The notes under the pieces are model-generated. The model was given only the letters and a program-made list of their open reading frames with translations, was not told where the DNA came from and ran no database searches. Positions 43,871-51,524 of a stretch of 64,000 nt of DNA are shown here, piece by piece. The position numbers and the translations under genes are program-made. The stretch is taken from contig NZ_JCKI01000009.1 of the NCBI RefSeq assembly GCF_000708265.2, forward strand, positions 186,001-250,000. Reading direction: 5' to 3'. Each line of letters starts with the position of its first letter. Position 1 is the first letter of the stretch. The stretch is from Pedobacter sp. R20-19 (lineage in GTDB: Bacteria; Bacteroidota; Bacteroidia; Sphingobacteriales; Sphingobacteriaceae).

Positions 43871-45010
43871 TTAGGCTTTAACTTCAGTATGTTGTTCAGC
43901 TGCGATTCCTTGTTCAGCTTTACCAGCATTCATAATTTCAGTTTGTTTGCGGATGGATTCACCGTGCATCAATTCTAAGAATTTTTCTGTGAAATTTAAG
44001 TCTAACTTTAAGGCTTTAGCAAAGGCATGTCCTTTTTTAATAATCGCATCCCAACGGTTAACCTGTAAAATAGTCACTTGGTTATCACGTTTAAATTCAC
44101 CAATTTTTTCTACGATAGACATCCGTTCTGCTAATTTCTGTAATAAAATATCATCAATTTTATCAATTGATTTACGTAAATCAGCTAATTTATCTGCGAA
44201 TGCTTCGTTTGGTGCCTCTGGTTCACGAACCGTTAAACGGTCAACCAATTCTGCTAATGCAGCTGGTGTAACTTGTTGTTTGGCATCTGTCCAGGCTACT
44301 GATGGATCAACATGAGATTCGATCATTAACCCTTGCATATCTAAATCCAGTGCTTTTTGAGCAATGTATGGGATTAATTCACGGTTACCGCAAATGTGGC
44401 TTGGGTCATTAATGATAGGCAATTCAGGACATAAAGTTTTAAGTTGAATAGCCATTTCCCACATCGGTTCGTTACGGAAAGAACTTTTTTCGAAAGAAGA
44501 GAAACCGCGGTGGATAGCTCCAATTTTGGTAATACCTGCGCCATTAATCCGCTCAATAGCGCCAATCCAAAGCTGTAAATCAGGATTAACCGGATTCTTA
44601 ATTAATACAGGTACATCATGACCTTTTAAAGCATCAGCAATTTCCTGAACAGTGAAAGGATTTACAGTAGAACGTGCACCAATCCAAAGGATATCTACAC
44701 CTGCTGCCAAAGCCTCTTCCACATGTTTTGCATTTGCCACTTCTACAGCAGTTGGTAAGCCCGTTTCTGCTTTAGCACGTTTTAACCATTCTAAACCAAT
44801 GCTTCCGATTCCTTCAAATTCTCCCGGACGGGTACGTGGTTTCCAGATACCTGCTCTCAATACTGATACTTTACCAGTTGCAGCCAATAAATGTGCTGTA
44901 GTTAATAATTGTTCTTCAGTTTCTGCGCTACATGGACCAGAAATGATCAATGGTTCGTTGTTTACGTTTAACCAGGTGTTTAAGGGCTGAATGTTTAAAT
45001 TAAGTTTCAT
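43871..45010 (-). CDS. Bifunctional DAHP synthase / chorismate mutase (type II)
   Basis: A 379-residue fusion. Residues ~15-260 are a KDSA/type I-beta-like DAHP synthase (SGPCSAETEEQLL, GIWKPRTRPGEFEG, WIGARSTVNPF, IHRGFSSFEKSSFRN, NDPSHICGNRELI), which starts the shikimate pathway from PEP and erythrose-4-phosphate. Residues ~280-360 are an AroQ chorismate mutase (LADLRKSIDKIDDILLQKLAERM, VEKIGEFKRDNQ), which turns chorismate to prephenate. This joins the first step of the common pathway to the branch to Phe and Tyr. It lies 80 nt after pheA and upstream of aroA. Confidence 0.92.
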   Translation of the reverse strand: MKLNLNIQPLNTWLNVNNEPLIISGPCSAETEEQLLTTAHLLAATGKVSVLRAGIWKPRTRPGEFEGIGSIGLEWLKRAKAETGLPTAVEVANAKHVEEALAAGVDILWIGARSTVNPFTVQEIADALKGHDVPVLIKNPVNPDLQLWIGAIERINGAGITKIGAIHRGFSSFEKSSFRNEPMWEMAIQLKTLCPELPIINDPSHICGNRELIPYIAQKALDLDMQGLMIESHVDPSVAWTDAKQQVTPAALAELVDRLTVREPEAPNEAFADKLADLRKSIDKIDDILLQKLAERMSIVEKIGEFKRDNQVTILQVNRWDAIIKKGHAFAKALKLDLNFTEKFLELMHGESIRKQTEIMNAGKAEQGIAAEQHTEVKA

Positions 45011-45090
45011 GATTTATGGGTTGTAATATTTTATAATTCGATTGTTTAATTGTTCTATTGTTGATTAGTCATTCGTAAATCTAAATTCAC

Positions 45091-45924
45091 TTATACTTTA
45101 TCATTTTTTAAATATTCTCCGAGGATGTTGAAGTTCGAAGTATACTTTAAGGCTTTTCTAATGGCTTTATCATATTTTTCAGTACTAGGCCATTCCAAAT
45201 CCACATAAAAGTAATATTCGTTTCTTTTACCCAATACCGGCATAGATTGTATTTTTGTTAAGCTTACCTCTTGCTCTGCAAAAATATTTAGTACGGTTGC
45301 CAGTGAACCTGCTTTATGTCCCACCTGAAAACAGATGGATGCTTTGTTAATTTTCTTGCCTTCATCCGTTTTGTCTTTTTTAAGAATCAGGAAACGGGTA
45401 TAGTTTTTCTTATTTGATTCTACTCTACGCTCCAGGATATTAAGGCCGTATAGTTCTGCTGCTAAAGTATTTGCAATTGCCATGGTGTCGGTTAATTTTT
45501 CTTCCTGAATCCGTTTTGCACAGGCAGCCGTATCATTGCTTTCTACAATTTTAATATGCGGATAATCGTAAAAGAAATCGATACACTGGCGAATCGCAAT
45601 AGGGTGGGAGGTTACAATTTTAATGTCATCAAATTTCACCCCCGGCAAAGCCATTAAGTGTAATTGAATAGGTAAATAAACCTCACCAACAACTGAAAAT
45701 CCATAATCCCGGATTAGCGTATAATTGGGTAGTAAACTGCCGGCAATGGAATTTTCGATCGCCATAACAACGAAGTCAGCCTCATTTTTCTCCAGTTTAT
45801 CACAGGTTTCTTTAAATGAATTACATTCTATTGTATCAATTTGATTTCCAAAGAATTTATAGGCTGCCTCTTCGTGAAAAGATGCTTTAATGCCTTGAAT
45901 TGCTACTCTTTTTGTTGTTTCCAT
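45091..45924 (-). CDS. pheA: Prephenate dehydratase with ACT domain
   Basis: A 277-residue enzyme converting prephenate to phenylpyruvate. The catalytic domain (1-180) opens RVAIQGIKASFHEEAA, contains VVMAIENSIAGSL near 60 and the family's Thr-Arg-Phe in NYTRFLIL near 178. The C-terminal ACT domain (about 195-275) has FQVGHKAGSLATVLNIF and LTKIQSMPVLG, the likely phenylalanine-binding feedback site. The ATG at 45924 is chosen because the extension to 45939 runs into the terminator hairpin upstream. It is the first structural gene behind the Phe/Tyr attenuator. Confidence 0.93.
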   Translation of the reverse strand: METTKRVAIQGIKASFHEEAAYKFFGNQIDTIECNSFKETCDKLEKNEADFVVMAIENSIAGSLLPNYTLIRDYGFSVVGEVYLPIQLHLMALPGVKFDDIKIVTSHPIAIRQCIDFFYDYPHIKIVESNDTAACAKRIQEEKLTDTMAIANTLAAELYGLNILERRVESNKKNYTRFLILKKDKTDEGKKINKASICFQVGHKAGSLATVLNIFAEQEVSLTKIQSMPVLGKRNEYYFYVDLEWPSTEKYDKAIRKALKYTSNFNILGEYLKNDKV

Positions 45925-45937
45925 TTGTGCGTAAAAC

Positions 45938-45970
45938 AAAAAAGTCCCGGCTGTTTGCCGGGACTTTTTT
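45938..45970 (-). terminator. Attenuator terminator hairpin in front of pheA
   Basis: On the minus strand AAAAAAGTCCCGGC, loop AAACA, GCCGGGACTTTTTT: 14-bp perfect arms (45957-45970 and 45938-45951) ending in TTTTTTGTTTT. It lies between a Phe/Tyr-rich leader ORF and the pheA ATG (13 nt away), with no upstream structural gene to terminate. Its 5' arm can instead pair with the leader segment at 46009-46016. Confidence 0.88.
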
Positions 45971-46005
45971 ATACATTTTAATATTGTTATCTATCTTTTT
46001 GCATA

Positions 46006-46068
46006 TTAGCCCCGGCTCTTACTAAAATAGTAAAAGTAACCAAAGTAATATGTGTTGAATAATTTCAT
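46006..46068 (-). CDS. Phe/Tyr-rich leader peptide of the aromatic amino acid operon
   Basis: An ATG at 46068 opens a 20-residue frame, MKLFNTYYFG followed by YFYYFSKSRG, then TAA. Nine residues are aromatic (4 Phe, 5 Tyr), eight of them inside a run of nine positions (residues 7-15). This is the composition of attenuation leaders in phe/tyr operons. The last codons (AGC CGG GGC TAA) contain the antiterminator strand GCCGGGGC, so a ribosome that finishes the peptide covers it while one stalled at the Tyr/Phe run leaves it free. The promoter lies 19 nt upstream. Confidence 0.82.
   Translation of the reverse strand: MKLFNTYYFGYFYYFSKSRG
46009..46016 (-). promoter_or_regulatory. Antiterminator strand of the pheA attenuator
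   Basis: GCCGGGGC on the minus strand, at the 3' end of the leader ORF, pairs over 8 bp (one G-U) with GTCCCGGC, the 5' arm of the downstream terminator (45957-45964). Only one of the two pairings can form. This is the switch expected for translation-coupled attenuation. Confidence 0.75.
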
Positions 46069-46086
46069 TTTCGTTTTTGAATGAGC

Positions 46087-46116
46087 CAAATGTAGCAACA
46101 AAATTTAATTTGTCAA
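46087..46116 (-). promoter_or_regulatory. Promoter of the aromatic amino acid operon
   Basis: On the minus strand TTGACA (46116-46111) and TACATTTG (46094-46087) have exactly 19 nt between TTG and the -7 box, a complete match to the Bacteroidota consensus. Transcription should begin around 46080, about 12 nt before the leader ATG. Confidence 0.78.
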
Positions 46117-46333
46117 TAGGAAAATGAAAATATTTTTAATAAAATTTAATTTTGTTTGAAGTGAACTGTTTTGAAGATGGGTATGGAATGTGGATATATT
46201 GTTATTCAGTTAGATGTAGTCAGGTGAAATTTGTAGGTATGAACGGGTATACTCCGCTACTAGAGGAATTAAATTGGTGGTTCTAGTAATATGTGTTATA
46301 AGTGTATCGTCCTAAAAAAGTTTATCAACCAAA

Positions 46334-46358
46334 AACGGCCTGTAAAATACAGACCGTT
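46334..46358 (-). terminator. Terminator of the S4-aroB-desaturase unit
   Basis: On the minus strand AACGGTCTGTA pairs with TACAGGCCGTT over 11 bp; the one U-G wobble exists only in the minus-strand RNA, which supports that direction. It starts 4 nt after the desaturase stop and runs into TTTTTGG. Confidence 0.8.
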
Positions 46359-46362
46359 AATT

Positions 46363-47328
46363 TTATCCTGTTGAATTTAATGTTCTTCGCTGTTCGTTGA
46401 AATCCTTAACATTATGATTGTCTAGGTTTTGCTTCTCCAACTGTTCCGTTTCCCGCAATTCCTGCTGCATAATTTTTGCAATTTTCGTACTGCCATCATG
46501 ACTCCAGCCCGGGGGGTTAAATATATATCTTACCTTATCCATAAAATTTTGGGCTTTTTTAACATCGGCTGTTAAAGCAATAAATTCATGGAAAATAATG
46601 TTAACCGCACCGGTATCTGTTGGTTGCGTGGTTAAGCCATACTTAATTTTATCTTCTGGCAATTCTGCCTGAAAGGTGCCAAACATTCTATCCCAGAGAA
46701 TTAATACCATACCCATATTTTTATCCAAGTAACGCACATTACTGGCGTGGTGTACACGGTGATGTGAGGGTGTTACAAAAACATATTCGTACCATTTTGG
46801 GAAGTTAATTTTATACTGTGTATGCACCAGATTACCATAAATTTGCGTAACCAGGTAAGCAAAAAGGATATCCATAGCAGTAAACCCCATAAATGCCAAT
46901 GGCAAATAAAAGAATACCCGATACAGCGGTTCAAAAACAGTAGAACGGAATCCAGTGGTTAAATTAAAATGTTCTGATGAATGGTGGGTAACATGCATGG
47001 CCCAAAAAAAGCGGACATAATGACCAACCGTGTGTAAAAACCAGTACAAGAAATCCTGAGCTAAAATTAATACCAGCCAATAAATCCAAACGTTAGAAAT
47101 TTGAAACAAACGGAACTGATAACAATATTCCAGTAAAAAAAATGTAGCGGTTTTCATACCTAAATTAATCACTACGGCAGCAGTCATTAAATAAATATTA
47201 GTCCAGGTATCGCGTTTGGTATATAATTTTTTGTCGTGCGCATAGCTAAAGTACATTTCAACCAGGGTTAAAACGATCACAAAGCCAAATAATCCGCCTA
47301 CAGAAATATCACTTCCGGTAAATGTCAT
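46363..47328 (-). CDS. Sterol desaturase / fatty acid hydroxylase family membrane protein
   Basis: A 321-residue integral membrane di-iron enzyme. Hydrophobic segments near 12-28, 47-68, 80-97 and 145-165 surround the histidine boxes HTVGH (about 99-103), HVTHHSSEHFN (about 112-122) and HRVHHASN (about 193-200), which bind two iron atoms. Family members hydroxylate or desaturate lipids and sterol-like compounds; the substrate is not visible. Its start codon follows the aroB stop with a 1-nt gap, so it is translated from the aroB transcript, although no link to aromatic synthesis is known. Confidence 0.9.
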   Translation of the reverse strand: MTFTGSDISVGGLFGFVIVLTLVEMYFSYAHDKKLYTKRDTWTNIYLMTAAVVINLGMKTATFFLLEYCYQFRLFQISNVWIYWLVLILAQDFLYWFLHTVGHYVRFFWAMHVTHHSSEHFNLTTGFRSTVFEPLYRVFFYLPLAFMGFTAMDILFAYLVTQIYGNLVHTQYKINFPKWYEYVFVTPSHHRVHHASNVRYLDKNMGMVLILWDRMFGTFQAELPEDKIKYGLTTQPTDTGAVNIIFHEFIALTADVKKAQNFMDKVRYIFNPPGWSHDGSTKIAKIMQQELRETEQLEKQNLDNHNVKDFNEQRRTLNSTG

Positions 47329-47329
47329 C

Positions 47330-48391
47330 TTATAAACTGTTATAATAATCTAAACTGCTTAAAATATCGGCTGTGCTTACACGGCAGTTAAACGTGCATT
47401 TGCCTGTAGTTTCTAAAAGTGAGAATAAAATGTTTCCATCTTCATTCTTTTTATCACTCTGCATTAATTCTAAAAGCGTTTCAAAACTTTCCTTTTTAAT
47501 CTGATATTTTGGATACAGTGATAATAAATAATCACTGATATCTTTCAACTCTTCTTTCGTTAAGTCACTATTTTTGATGGATAATGCGGCTTCACAAATA
47601 AAACCTATGGCAATAGCCTCACCGTGTGTAAGTGGGTTCTCGTCGTTAGCTAGTGAATAACTTTCTACTGCATGCCCAATGGTATGGCCAAAATTTAAAA
47701 TCTTACGAAGGTTTTTTTCATGTGGATCAATGGTAACCACCTCATTCTTAATTTCAACAGAACGATAAATATCTTCAGCTGAAGGGCTTAGGTGACTGGT
47801 TGTTTTGAGTTTCTCATAATAAGTTTTATCGTAAATTAAACCATGTTTAATCATTTCTGCAAAGCCAGATAAAAGCTCACGATCTGGTAAGGTTTTTAAA
47901 AATTCAGTTTCGATGAAAACCATCTGAGGTAAGCTAAAGGTACCTACCATGTTTTTTACGTGATCTATATCTATCCCGGTTTTGCCACCTACAGAGGCAT
48001 CCACCTGCGAAAGTAAGGTAGTTGGAACATTAATAAAATCAATACCGCGTTTATAAGTTGAGGCGATAAAACCACCCATATCAGTAATTACACCACCACC
48101 TAAATTAATCATTAAACTTTTGCGGTCTGCTTCGAAATCCAAGAGGGTTTTCCAGATGCCTATACAAAAATCTATATTCTTATTTTCTTCACCTGCTGAT
48201 GTTTCAATCAGGTCGAAATCGGAAAAATCATCCATTAAGGCCTGAAAAACAGGCAGACAGATTTCACTGGTATTTTCATCAGCAAGGATAAATACTTTAC
48301 TGTATTGGTTACTCTCCAATAAGGTTTTTAAGGCTCCTAAATTACTTTCGAAGTAAAGTGAATGGCCTGCACTGGTTAAAGTTTCCATCAT
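47330..48391 (-). CDS. aroB: 3-dehydroquinate synthase
   Basis: A 353-residue NAD- and metal-dependent enzyme that cyclises DAHP to 3-dehydroquinate, the second shikimate step. Marks: LGGGVITDMGGFIASTYKRG near 98, PTTLLSQVDASVGGKTGID near 123, the metal ligands in FAEMIKHGLI near 178 (Glu), FGHTIGHAVES near 246 and HGEAIAIGF near 268. The start overlaps the S4-domain gene by 4 nt (ATGA), showing translational coupling. Confidence 0.96.
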   Translation of the reverse strand: MMETLTSAGHSLYFESNLGALKTLLESNQYSKVFILADENTSEICLPVFQALMDDFSDFDLIETSAGEENKNIDFCIGIWKTLLDFEADRKSLMINLGGGVITDMGGFIASTYKRGIDFINVPTTLLSQVDASVGGKTGIDIDHVKNMVGTFSLPQMVFIETEFLKTLPDRELLSGFAEMIKHGLIYDKTYYEKLKTTSHLSPSAEDIYRSVEIKNEVVTIDPHEKNLRKILNFGHTIGHAVESYSLANDENPLTHGEAIAIGFICEAALSIKNSDLTKEELKDISDYLLSLYPKYQIKKESFETLLELMQSDKKNEDGNILFSLLETTGKCTFNCRVSTADILSSLDYYNSL

Positions 48392-48594
48392 ATCACTTCA
48401 ATTTTATCTTGTTCAAAAGTGATGATGTCGCCAACTCTAACTTTGTATCGTTTACGAAATTCCACTTCTCCATTACATTTTACTAATCCATCCATTACAG
48501 CCGCCTGAGCATCTCCGCCGGTGCCTACTAACCCTGTCGCTTTTAGCAACTGAATTAATGGAATAAATTCGCCTTCTAATTTGAATTGTATCAT
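48388..48594 (-). CDS. S4-domain RNA-binding protein (YbcJ/YaaA-like)
   Basis: A 68-residue protein consisting of one S4 RNA-binding domain: IPLIQLLKATGLVGTGGDAQAAVMDGLVKCNGEVEFRKRYKV (residues 11-52, given for position only) with the typical GxA-x5-G-x-V-x-VNG-like order and a closing VGDIITFEQ strand. It is the first gene of the S4-aroB-desaturase unit and overlaps aroB by 4 nt. Its RNA target is unknown. Confidence 0.88.
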   Translation of the reverse strand: MIQFKLEGEFIPLIQLLKATGLVGTGGDAQAAVMDGLVKCNGEVEFRKRYKVRVGDIITFEQDKIEVI

Positions 48595-48652
48595 TTTGCT
48601 GCAAAAATACGATTATTTACAGGTTTTTAGTTTTAACAATGGATGCTTTTTA

Positions 48653-48660
48653 TAATTTTG
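48653..48660 (+). promoter_or_regulatory. -7 element of the proline dehydrogenase gene
   Basis: TAATTTTG fits TAnnTTTG and lies 29 nt before the ATG, in the 95-nt divergent gap with the S4 gene. No clear -33 TTG is seen. Confidence 0.4.
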
Positions 48661-48689
48661 CATCCAACTGACTTATTACATAGCTAAAT

Positions 48690-49874
48690 ATGGATTTATC
48701 CCCCAATAAACAGCCTAATTTCGACAATACAGAGGTAGCATTCCGTCAAAAAACAAATGCTGAACTGAAAAAAGCTTTTTGGCTTTTCAAAATGATTGGC
48801 AGCAATTTTCTTACAAAAGTAGGGCCACCAATTACAAATTTCTTTTTAAATATAGGCTTGCCGGTTCAGGGTGCCATTAAAGCGACTATCTTTCAACAAT
48901 TTTGTGGAGGTGAAACCATTGCAGAATGCGATCACGCCATTGCCCAGTTGGCTAAGGGTGGCGTGGGAACCATTTTGGATTACTCCGTTGAAGGAGAGGA
49001 AGAGGAAGTTGTTTTTGACGAAACCTGTCAGGAAATCATCAGAACCATTCTTCGTGCAGATGGCGACCCCAACGTTCCCATTACAGTTTTTAAGATTACT
49101 GGAATAGGTCGCTTTGCCTTATTAGAGAAATTAGATGCCAAAAAAGCATTATCTACTGAGGAGCAAGCTGAATTTAATAAAGTAAAATTGCGTTGTGAGA
49201 TGATCTGCAGAACGGCCTTTGAAAAGAGTGTTCCCATCATGATAGATGCCGAGGAAACCTGGATTCAGAATACAATTGATGAGCTGGCGTTAGATATGAT
49301 GCGTAAATTTAATCAGGAGCGAATCATTGTTTATAATACTTATCAAATGTACCGTCATGATAAACTGGCGGATATGAAAGCGGATCATTTGATTGCAAAA
49401 GCCGCTGGTTTTATATTGGGTGTGAAAATGGTTCGTGGGGCATATATGGAGAAAGAGCGCAAACGTGCTGCAGAAATGGGTTATCCTTCACCTATTCAGC
49501 CTGATAAAGAATCATCTGATAAAGATTATAACTTATCGTTACGTTATTGCGTTGATCATATTGAAGATATTGCCATTGTTTGCGGGACGCATAATGAAGA
49601 CAGTAGCCGCTTGCTCACTTATCTTTTAGAGGAGAAAAAGATAGCACATAACCATCCGCATGTTTACTTTGCACAACTATTAGGTATGAGCGATAATTTA
49701 AGTTTTAATCTTGCTGACGCTAATTATAATGTAGCTAAATATGTTCCTTATGGCCCTATTAAAGCAGTAATGCCTTATTTATTTAGAAGGGCTCAGGAAA
49801 ATACCTCTGTTGCAGGCCAAACCGGGAGAGAATTAGGATTGATCGAAAGGGAATTGAAAAGAAGGAAGTTGTAG
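48690..49874 (+). CDS. Proline dehydrogenase
   Basis: A 394-residue single-function FAD enzyme (PRODH barrel) that oxidises proline to pyrroline-5-carboxylate. Visible marks: GGVGTILDYSVEGEEEE near 92 (opening of the barrel), PIMIDAEETWIQ near 186, the substrate-binding VKMVRGAYMEKER near 247 and the C-terminal YLFRRAQENTSVAGQ near 367, whose Arg pair binds the proline carboxylate. The P5C dehydrogenase gene is not in the window. It is monocistronic and divergent from the S4-aroB unit. Confidence 0.93.
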   Translation: MDLSPNKQPNFDNTEVAFRQKTNAELKKAFWLFKMIGSNFLTKVGPPITNFFLNIGLPVQGAIKATIFQQFCGGETIAECDHAIAQLAKGGVGTILDYSVEGEEEEVVFDETCQEIIRTILRADGDPNVPITVFKITGIGRFALLEKLDAKKALSTEEQAEFNKVKLRCEMICRTAFEKSVPIMIDAEETWIQNTIDELALDMMRKFNQERIIVYNTYQMYRHDKLADMKADHLIAKAAGFILGVKMVRGAYMEKERKRAAEMGYPSPIQPDKESSDKDYNLSLRYCVDHIEDIAIVCGTHNEDSSRLLTYLLEEKKIAHNHPHVYFAQLLGMSDNLSFNLADANYNVAKYVPYGPIKAVMPYLFRRAQENTSVAGQTGRELGLIERELKRRKL

Positions 49875-49899
49875 TTTGCGAGTTCAGCAAGATATTTTG

Positions 49900-49938
49900 T
49901 AACTCATCATGCTTGATTTATTTTAGCATGATGAGTTA
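49900..49938 (+). terminator. Probable terminator after proline dehydrogenase
   Basis: TAACTCATCATGCT (49900-49913) and AGCATGATGAGTTA (49925-49938) pair perfectly over 14 bp around an 11-nt loop, 26 nt after the stop. A following T-run is weak. Confidence 0.6.
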
Positions 49939-49986
49939 TTAAGCCACTGAAGTGAATTGAGTTTGAAGGGTGTTCATTTATCACAT

Positions 49987-50048
49987 TCGTCATGCAGAAT
50001 TTATTTCAGCATGTATTATGGTATTAACACTCTGAAATAAACTCAGGT
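49987..50048. repeat. Dispersed palindromic repeat of the GTCATGC...TTTATTTCAG type
   Basis: TTCGTCATGCAGAATTTATTTCAG on the left is answered by CTGAAATAAACTCAG on the right; the inner arms TTTATTTCAG/CTGAAATAAA are exact. This matches a repeat found between many convergent genes of Bacteroidota and lies here between proline dehydrogenase and a HAD gene. Confidence 0.55.
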
Positions 50049-50057
50049 TAACAACTG

Positions 50058-50696
50058 CTATATAATAATCCCGTTGGCTTTTAAAAACGAAGCTAATTTT
50101 GCAGGCTTCTCCGTCATGAGCAAAGTATTTAAGCCAACTTTTTTCGCTCCTGCTATGTGTTGCGGACTATCATCAATAAATAAGGTTTCTGCGGGATTAA
50201 GGTGATTATCCTTTAAAACCTGTTCGAATATATTGGTGTTCGGTTTACGCAATTTCATATGTTGAGAGAAATAGGCCTTCTCGAAATAGGCATCGTAATT
50301 ATTTAAATTAAAGGTGGTTTTTAAATAATTGATGATCCAATCGTAATGGATTTCATTGTTGTTGCTTAACAAAAATGTACGGTATTTCTCTTTAATCTGA
50401 AGTAACAGTTCATGATTTTCCTGATGTGTACCAATGAGCAAGCTGTTCCAGGCCTCATCAATTTGGACATCTGTAAGACCAGGTTTGTTTGCGGCTTTTC
50501 TAATACCTTCACGAAAATCGGCAGGTGAAATTGCTCCTGTTTCAAAATCATCAAAAAGTTGATTATGAGCTTTATGAGCAAAAAAATCCTCAATATTGGT
50601 AATGCCAAGCTTTTGAAATGATGCCTGGGCAATTTTAAAATCAATGTCGAAAATTACGTTTCCGTAATCAAAAATGATGTTTTTAATATTTTGCAT
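50058..50696 (-). CDS. HAD-family hydrolase (YihX-like)
   Basis: A 212-residue haloacid-dehalogenase-superfamily phosphatase. Motif I is IIFDYGNVIFDI (nucleophile Asp near 10), motif II LLSNNNEIHY near 112, motif III Lys in MKLRKPNTNIF near 151 and motif IV FIDDSPQHIAGAKKVG near 174. The helical cap (20-90) is of subclass IA. The substrate is probably a small sugar or nucleotide phosphate but cannot be read here. It is convergent with proline dehydrogenase. Confidence 0.9.
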   Translation of the reverse strand: MQNIKNIIFDYGNVIFDIDFKIAQASFQKLGITNIEDFFAHKAHNQLFDDFETGAISPADFREGIRKAANKPGLTDVQIDEAWNSLLIGTHQENHELLLQIKEKYRTFLLSNNNEIHYDWIINYLKTTFNLNNYDAYFEKAYFSQHMKLRKPNTNIFEQVLKDNHLNPAETLFIDDSPQHIAGAKKVGLNTLLMTEKPAKLASFLKANGIII

Positions 50697-50730
50697 AAGT
50701 GTTTAAACTTTTTGCAAATATCATCATTAA

Positions 50731-50774
50731 TTATTTGGCCCTCTAATTTTTAAGAAAATTAGAGGGCCAAATAA
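50731..50774. terminator. 20-bp perfect hairpin, bidirectional-looking terminator
   Basis: TTATTTGGCCCTCTAATTTT (50731-50750) and its exact complement (50755-50774) enclose a 4-nt loop. It follows the small ORF at 50783-50965 by 8 nt and precedes the HAD gene on the same strand, so it likely ends the small transcript. Confidence 0.8.
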
Positions 50775-50782
50775 AGATTAAT

Positions 50783-50965
50783 TTATTTAATCACTAAAAC
50801 AGTTCCATCGTCTTTAATCTTATAATAGTATTGTGTTTCTTTTTTTCTATTAATTACCTCAATACTTTCAACTTCCCCTGTTTTACCTGTTTCATCTTTA
50901 ATGATATCACCTTGTTCAACCTCATTAAGTTGTTGCATAGAACTTCTCTTATTCACCTTTTTCAT
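50783..50965 (-). CDS. Hypothetical 60-residue protein with a KOW/SH3-like core
   Basis: A small acidic/basic protein: EVEQGDIIKDETGKTGEVESIE (positions 16-37) is a Gly-turn strand pair of the kind found in KOW-like and other small beta barrels, followed by YYYKIKDDGTVLVIK. A perfect terminator 8 nt downstream supports it being a real gene. I do not recognise the family. Confidence 0.55.
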   Translation of the reverse strand: MKKVNKRSSMQQLNEVEQGDIIKDETGKTGEVESIEVINRKKETQYYYKIKDDGTVLVIK

Positions 50966-51524
50966 GATATGTTATTTAATGATGTTTAGACTAATTATAA
51001 TTAACAAATCGTTTTCGTTAATAGTTTTAAATATTTGATTTTCTTTGGGTTATATTTTTATCAATCCAGTGAAGAAATTGATTTCATACCTCGTTGTTTT
51101 AACCCTTCCATTTATTCAGCTCATTCATAGCAAAATAAAATTTATCTTTTATAGTAGTAAATACATAAAATAAATATTGATCTAGATGTATTAAAATTTT
51201 GTTTTTTATTGACTATTAGTAAGTGAAAAATTACAATAAGACAGTTTTTTGAAGTACTTGTGTGTGATAGTGATAAGTTATGTTCAACTTTGTGAAAGAT
51301 TTTATTGGATAATTTGATGTGTATAATGGATTAGTTCTTTCGTATCACTTTATATTTTTATTAAAATATGATGGCTTTTGCGGAACGAGTTGAGGCAAAT
51401 TTAAAACCAAAATACCCAACTGTTGTTCAAATTGTTTTCTTTAAATCAACACCAGCAAAATAATATGTAACCATACTGAAGGAAGTTAATCTAACCTGGA
51501 GAAAAGATAGCGCAATCAACTAAA
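50966..51524. other. Intergenic stretch of 559 nt, no supported feature
   Basis: AT-rich sequence between a small ORF and an AraC gene, with divergent orientation. I see no RNA gene, clear operator or full promoter. It probably holds both promoters. Confidence 0.6.
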
